Positions 3,600 to 6,854 of a DNA stretch of 6,854 nucleotides are shown one piece after another. The DNA lies in NCBI GenBank assembly GCA_022573485.1, contig JACZTW010000210.1, positions 1-6,854 on the forward strand. The letters are read 5' to 3'. This stretch comes from Planctomycetota bacterium (lineage in GTDB: Bacteria > Planctomycetota > Phycisphaerae > UBA1845 > CAIVHJ01). A program made the position numbers and the translations under genes. Each line of letters opens with the position of its first letter. Within the stretch, counting starts at the first letter, position 1. A model generated the notes under the pieces. It worked only from the letters and a program-made list of their open reading frames with translations. It made no database searches and was not told the DNA's origin.

Positions 3600-5726
3600 A
3601 TGCCAACCCTCGCCGCCCGTGAACTTCCGACGACGCGTGTCCGCCGAATCGCGATCCTGGGCAATCCGAATTCCGGCAAGACAACGGTTTTCAACGCACT
3701 CACGGGACTGCACCACAAGGTGGGCAATTATCCGGGCGTGACCGTGGAGCGGCGCGAAGCCAAGCTGGCGCTCGCCGATCATCACGATGTTTCACTTGTC
3801 GATCTTCCCGGCACCTACAGTCTGGTACCTCGCAGTACGGATGAGCGCATTGCGCGCGACGTTCTGCTGGGCCTGCTGAAAGGCGTCGAGCCGATTGACG
3901 GCGTGCTCATCGTGATCGACTCCGGCAATCTGCGGCGCAACCTCTACTTGGCGACACAGATCATTGACCTCGGCTTCCCGGCTGTACTGTGCTGCAACAT
4001 GATCGACGCCGCGGAAGCGAACGGCGAGGCCATCGACATCGATCGGATATCCGAGCGGCTGGGCATCGCGGTCGTGCCGACGGTGGGCAATCGAGGTCAG
4101 GGCATTGGGGAATTGAAGCAGGCGATCAACGCACTGAACCGTCAGAGCGGACACGATTCCAAACTCAGCCTCCCCGACGACATGCAGCGCGAAGTGCAGA
4201 AACTGGCTTCTCGAATCTCGACTGTGGGCATCGGCCGCTCCGGCCGCGAGCACAACCTCGCGGCGCTGCTGTTGGCCAGCAGCCGAGCCAGTGTGGACCC
4301 GGCCGACGGACCGTTGATACCGGCCTCCCTCGTCGCCGACGTGGATCAAGCGCTGGCCCGCTTGAAGGAAGCCGGCGAGCCCGAGCCCGATGCGGTCATC
4401 ACGCAGGCTCGCTTTGATTGCATCCGAAGCATCGTCGCCGAGGTAGTGTCGATGGGGCGGGCCAACCGCAGAACCTGGAGCGATCGGATCGATCGTGTGG
4501 TGACGCATCCGATCCTGGGGCAGCTCATCTTCGTAGCGGTCATGTTCGTGATGTTCCTGGGTATTTTCAGCGGTGCTCAGCCGATCATGGACGGCGTCGA
4601 GGGCCTGTTTGCGGCTGTGGGCGGATACCTGGGGACACACATGTCCGAAGGTGTATTGCGCAGCCTGCTGGTCCACGGCGTGATCGACGGCGTTGGGGCG
4701 GTCGTCGTTTTTCTGCCGCAGATCTGCATTCTGTTCTTCTTCCTCTGCATGATGGAGGATACCGGCTACATGGCCCGAGCGGCGATGGTCATGAACCGGG
4801 TGATGACCAAAGTCGGCTTGCCGGGCAAGAGCTTCATTCCGCTGCTGAGCAGTTTCGCCTGCGCTATTCCCGGCATCATGGCTGCCCGGACGATCGAGAA
4901 TCAGCGCGACCGCTTTGTCACGATCCTCATCGCGCCGCTGATGAGTTGTTCCGCTCGACTGCCGATTTACATCATCATGATCGGCGCCCTCTTCACCGGA
5001 AACGTCTGGGTGCAAGCCGGCATCATGCTGTCGATGTATCTGCTGGGGATTGTAACGGCCTTGATCGTGGCGGTGGTGCTCAAACGCACGCTGTTTCGGG
5101 GGCCGCAGTCGGGTTTCTTGCTCGAACTGCCGCCGTACCGCCGTCCGCATGTGCCGGTGGTGCTGCGGGCCATGTGGGAGCGCAGCATGTTGTTCTTGAA
5201 GGACGCGGGCACGATCATCTTCGCGGTCAGCGTGATTTTGTGGGCCATGGCCTACTTCCCGCGCGCCGACGCCGCCGCCGGGCAGGATGCGAGCCAACAA
5301 CTGCGACAGAGTTACATGGGCCAGGTCGGCCAACTGATCGAGCCGGTGGTCAAGCCGCTGGGATTCGATTGGAAGATCGGCATTGGCTTGGTGGGCAGTT
5401 TTGCCGCGCGCGAAGTCTTCATCAGCACGATGGGCATCGTGTACGGCGTGGGCGAAGACGCCGACGAAGCCTCCGAGCCGCTGCGTGAGAAAATCGCTTC
5501 AGCGACCTGGCCCGACGGCCGGCGCGTTTACACGCCGCTGGTCGGGGTCAGTCTCATGGTGTTCTACTCGTTGGCCTGCCAGTGCATGTCCACGCTCGGC
5601 GTGGTCAAGCGCGAGACCAACAGTTGGCGCTGGCCGATCTTCATGTTCGTCTATATGACCGCGCTGGCCTACGGCGCGTCATTGTTGGTATATCAAGTCG
5701 GATCGGCGATGGGTTGGGGCGTGTGA
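3600..5726 (+). CDS. feoB: Ferrous iron transporter FeoB (G protein-coupled membrane permease)
   Basis: FeoB imports Fe(II) across the cytoplasmic membrane using an N-terminal GTPase. In the 708-residue form, GNPNSGKT (21-28) is the P-loop, NYPGVTVE the switch I region, DLPG (68-71) the G3 motif and NMID (133-136) the G4 motif. TVGNRGQG near 161-168 is at the G5 position. A helical linker follows to about 300. The membrane domain starts at HPILGQL, with about eight hydrophobic segments and two conserved gate motifs: CAIPGIMAAR (421-430) and SCSARLPIY (449-457). The C-terminal YSLACQCMSTLGVV carries two more cysteines. Length is in the family range. The start is uncertain: the frame is open back into feoA (TTG at 3492), a GTG lies at 3579, and the ATG at 3600 has no clear ribosome binding site. 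No feoC follows. Confidence 0.96.
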   Translation: MPTLAARELPTTRVRRIAILGNPNSGKTTVFNALTGLHHKVGNYPGVTVERREAKLALADHHDVSLVDLPGTYSLVPRSTDERIARDVLLGLLKGVEPIDGVLIVIDSGNLRRNLYLATQIIDLGFPAVLCCNMIDAAEANGEAIDIDRISERLGIAVVPTVGNRGQGIGELKQAINALNRQSGHDSKLSLPDDMQREVQKLASRISTVGIGRSGREHNLAALLLASSRASVDPADGPLIPASLVADVDQALARLKEAGEPEPDAVITQARFDCIRSIVAEVVSMGRANRRTWSDRIDRVVTHPILGQLIFVAVMFVMFLGIFSGAQPIMDGVEGLFAAVGGYLGTHMSEGVLRSLLVHGVIDGVGAVVVFLPQICILFFFLCMMEDTGYMARAAMVMNRVMTKVGLPGKSFIPLLSSFACAIPGIMAARTIENQRDRFVTILIAPLMSCSARLPIYIIMIGALFTGNVWVQAGIMLSMYLLGIVTALIVAVVLKRTLFRGPQSGFLLELPPYRRPHVPVVLRAMWERSMLFLKDAGTIIFAVSVILWAMAYFPRADAAAGQDASQQLRQSYMGQVGQLIEPVVKPLGFDWKIGIGLVGSFAAREVFISTMGIVYGVGEDADEASEPLREKIASATWPDGRRVYTPLVGVSLMVFYSLACQCMSTLGVVKRETNSWRWPIFMFVYMTALAYGASLLVYQVGSAMGWGV

Positions 5727-5752
5727 CGGGCAAATGGAGTTGTATTCAGTAG

Positions 5753-5773
5753 CGGCCTGCGTTCCGCAGGCCG
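5753..5773. terminator. Bidirectional hairpin terminator between feoB and manA
   Basis: CGGCCTGCG and CGCAGGCCG form a perfect nine-pair, GC-rich stem around a TTC loop. It lies 26 bases past the feoB stop codon and 48 bases past the manA stop codon on the opposite strand, so it can serve both convergent genes. The downstream tract (GTGTTTA on plus, ACTGAAT-like on minus) is only weakly T-rich, so the efficiency of termination is uncertain. Confidence 0.7.
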
Positions 5774-5821
5774 GTGTTTAACGCCTTCCTATTGAGCCGC
5801 GAAACGTGGGCCGGTGCGGGA

Positions 5822-6854
5822 TTACTCAGAGCGTCGATCGATGTTTAGTTGGATGGGTGACTGCGGGCTGCCGTCGGGCGATTGCAGGGCTTCGCGAGAG
5901 GGGCGGGCGTAGCCAGCGAGGTCGCTGGCGGTCGGAATGGTGATCTCCAGCCACACGGTGTCATCGTCGAGCACGACGCGGGCATCGGTAAGTTCGGCGG
6001 GCAGCAACACAGTATCGCCCGGTTTGAACGGCAGCTCGGTGTTGCTTCGGCCGTAGACCAGTTTGCCCCGGCCGCTGAGGACGATCCAAACGACGGGCTC
6101 GGCGTATGCGATGCGCTGCTCGACGCCGACGGCCATGCGAACCTTCTCGATGATGAAGGACTCGCAGGTCACCAGCCGCGTTACCGTCGTCCAATGGCTG
6201 GCGACGTGGCTGCGCTTCATGGCGGACTCGTCGGCAGGACCGAAGTGGATGCACTCCAGCGCGCTGGCGATGTGCAGTTCGCGCGGTTGGCCGGTGGCTG
6301 AGTCGACGCGGTTCCAGTCGAAGACGCGGAACGTCACGTCGGACGGCGTCTGGATCTCCGCGACCAAAACGCCGGCGCCCAGGGCGTGTACCGTGCCGCT
6401 GGGCAGATAGTGGCAGTCGCCCGGCTTGACCGGCACGCGGTGGAGTAACTCGGCGCAGGTGCCGGCTTCGATGGCCGACGCGAACGACTCGCGCGTCACG
6501 CCGGGCTTGAGGCCTTTGTAGATCGCGGCGTCGCCCTCGGTCTCGAGCACGTACCAAGCTTCGTGCTTGACGCGGACGCCGCCGAGGCGCTTCGCCATCG
6601 CTTCGTCGGGGTGGACCTGAACGCTGAGCGTTTCCGTCGCGTCCAGGAACTTGATCAGAAGCGGGAACCGATTCTCGAACAACGGTGCCCGCCCGATGAG
6701 GTCCGTTCCCCAGTCGCGAACCAGCTCACCGAGGGTCCGGCCACGGGCGGGGCCGTTGGCCACGACCGATTGGTCGTCCTCCAGGTCGGCCAGCTCCCAG
6801 GACGCGCCGATTCGCTGGGCGGGGGGCAGGGCCTTGTCCAGCAGCCTTTCACGG
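5822..6854 (-). CDS. manA: Mannose-6-phosphate isomerase, class I (ManA), 5' end outside the window
   Basis: This cytoplasmic zinc enzyme interconverts mannose 6-phosphate and fructose 6-phosphate, feeding mannose use or GDP-mannose synthesis. The visible 343 residues begin inside the protein at the window edge. Near the start is GASWELADLEDDQSVVANGP, the usual N-terminal substrate region. SVQVHPDE (77-84) gives the zinc-binding Gln79 and His81. KHEAWYVLE contains the zinc Glu98, and PSGTVHALG contains the last zinc His156. A C-terminal cupin follows (GRGKLVYG, FKPGDTVLLPAE). The frame is open without a stop to position 6854. A GTG at 6763 falls after conserved sequence, so it is an internal valine codon and not the start. 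The organisation resembles the shorter, Bacillus-type class I isomerases. It converges on feoB and shares the hairpin at 5753-5773. Confidence 0.93.
   Translation of the reverse strand, partial: RERLLDKALPPAQRIGASWELADLEDDQSVVANGPARGRTLGELVRDWGTDLIGRAPLFENRFPLLIKFLDATETLSVQVHPDEAMAKRLGGVRVKHEAWYVLETEGDAAIYKGLKPGVTRESFASAIEAGTCAELLHRVPVKPGDCHYLPSGTVHALGAGVLVAEIQTPSDVTFRVFDWNRVDSATGQPRELHIASALECIHFGPADESAMKRSHVASHWTTVTRLVTCESFIIEKVRMAVGVEQRIAYAEPVVWIVLSGRGKLVYGRSNTELPFKPGDTVLLPAELTDARVVLDDDTVWLEITIPTASDLAGYARPSREALQSPDGSPQSPIQLNIDRRSE

Noticed and set aside
3792..5333. A 513-codon open frame on the minus strand.
   Set aside because: It is entirely antisense to feoB, whose GTPase and gate motifs are unmistakable. 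The minus translation is His/Asp/Arg-rich without domain features.

Overview
The window looks like chromosomal DNA from a GC-rich free-living bacterium. The histone-like protein has NPKT followed by Leu-Glu rather than Gly-Glu, plus a Pro/Gln/Ser/Thr-rich tail. Next to it are a zinc-ribbon membrane protein and a Cys-rich FeoA. Together these remind me of Planctomycetota, but that is an impression from memory and not a demonstrated assignment. I see no insertion sequence, phage gene, CRISPR array, tRNA or rRNA.

Layout. On the minus strand, from 2042 down to 76, lie a multi-pass membrane protein, a zinc-ribbon membrane protein that overlaps it by one base (TAATG), and folE (GTP cyclohydrolase I). 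folE follows closely and has its own extended -10 promoter (TGCTATAAT). A divergent intergenic region then leads into the plus strand: a small lipoprotein gene (2172-2474), a 327-base gene-free stretch full of inverted repeats, an HU-family DNA-binding protein (2802-3170), and the ferrous-iron uptake pair feoA-feoB (3313-5726). A strong hairpin at 5753-5773 separates feoB from a convergent minus-strand manA (class I mannose-6-phosphate isomerase), which runs off the right edge.

Function. Apart from feoA-feoB the genes are housekeeping or unassigned and do not form one pathway. The feo unit is the clearest system: a promoter-like pair (TTGATC-N17-TAGGAT) sits just upstream of a near-perfect Fur-type palindrome (3270-3288), which fits iron-repressed Fe(II) import. 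The most unexpected signal is the leader of the HU gene. Positions 2638-2727 can fold into an interrupted stem of about 27 pairs. Its two G-U wobbles pair only in plus-strand RNA. A second stem-loop (2743-2779) follows just before the ribosome binding site. One decamer in the first stem (2648-2657) also has two alternative complementary partners, so a structured or switching leader RNA is a reasonable hypothesis.
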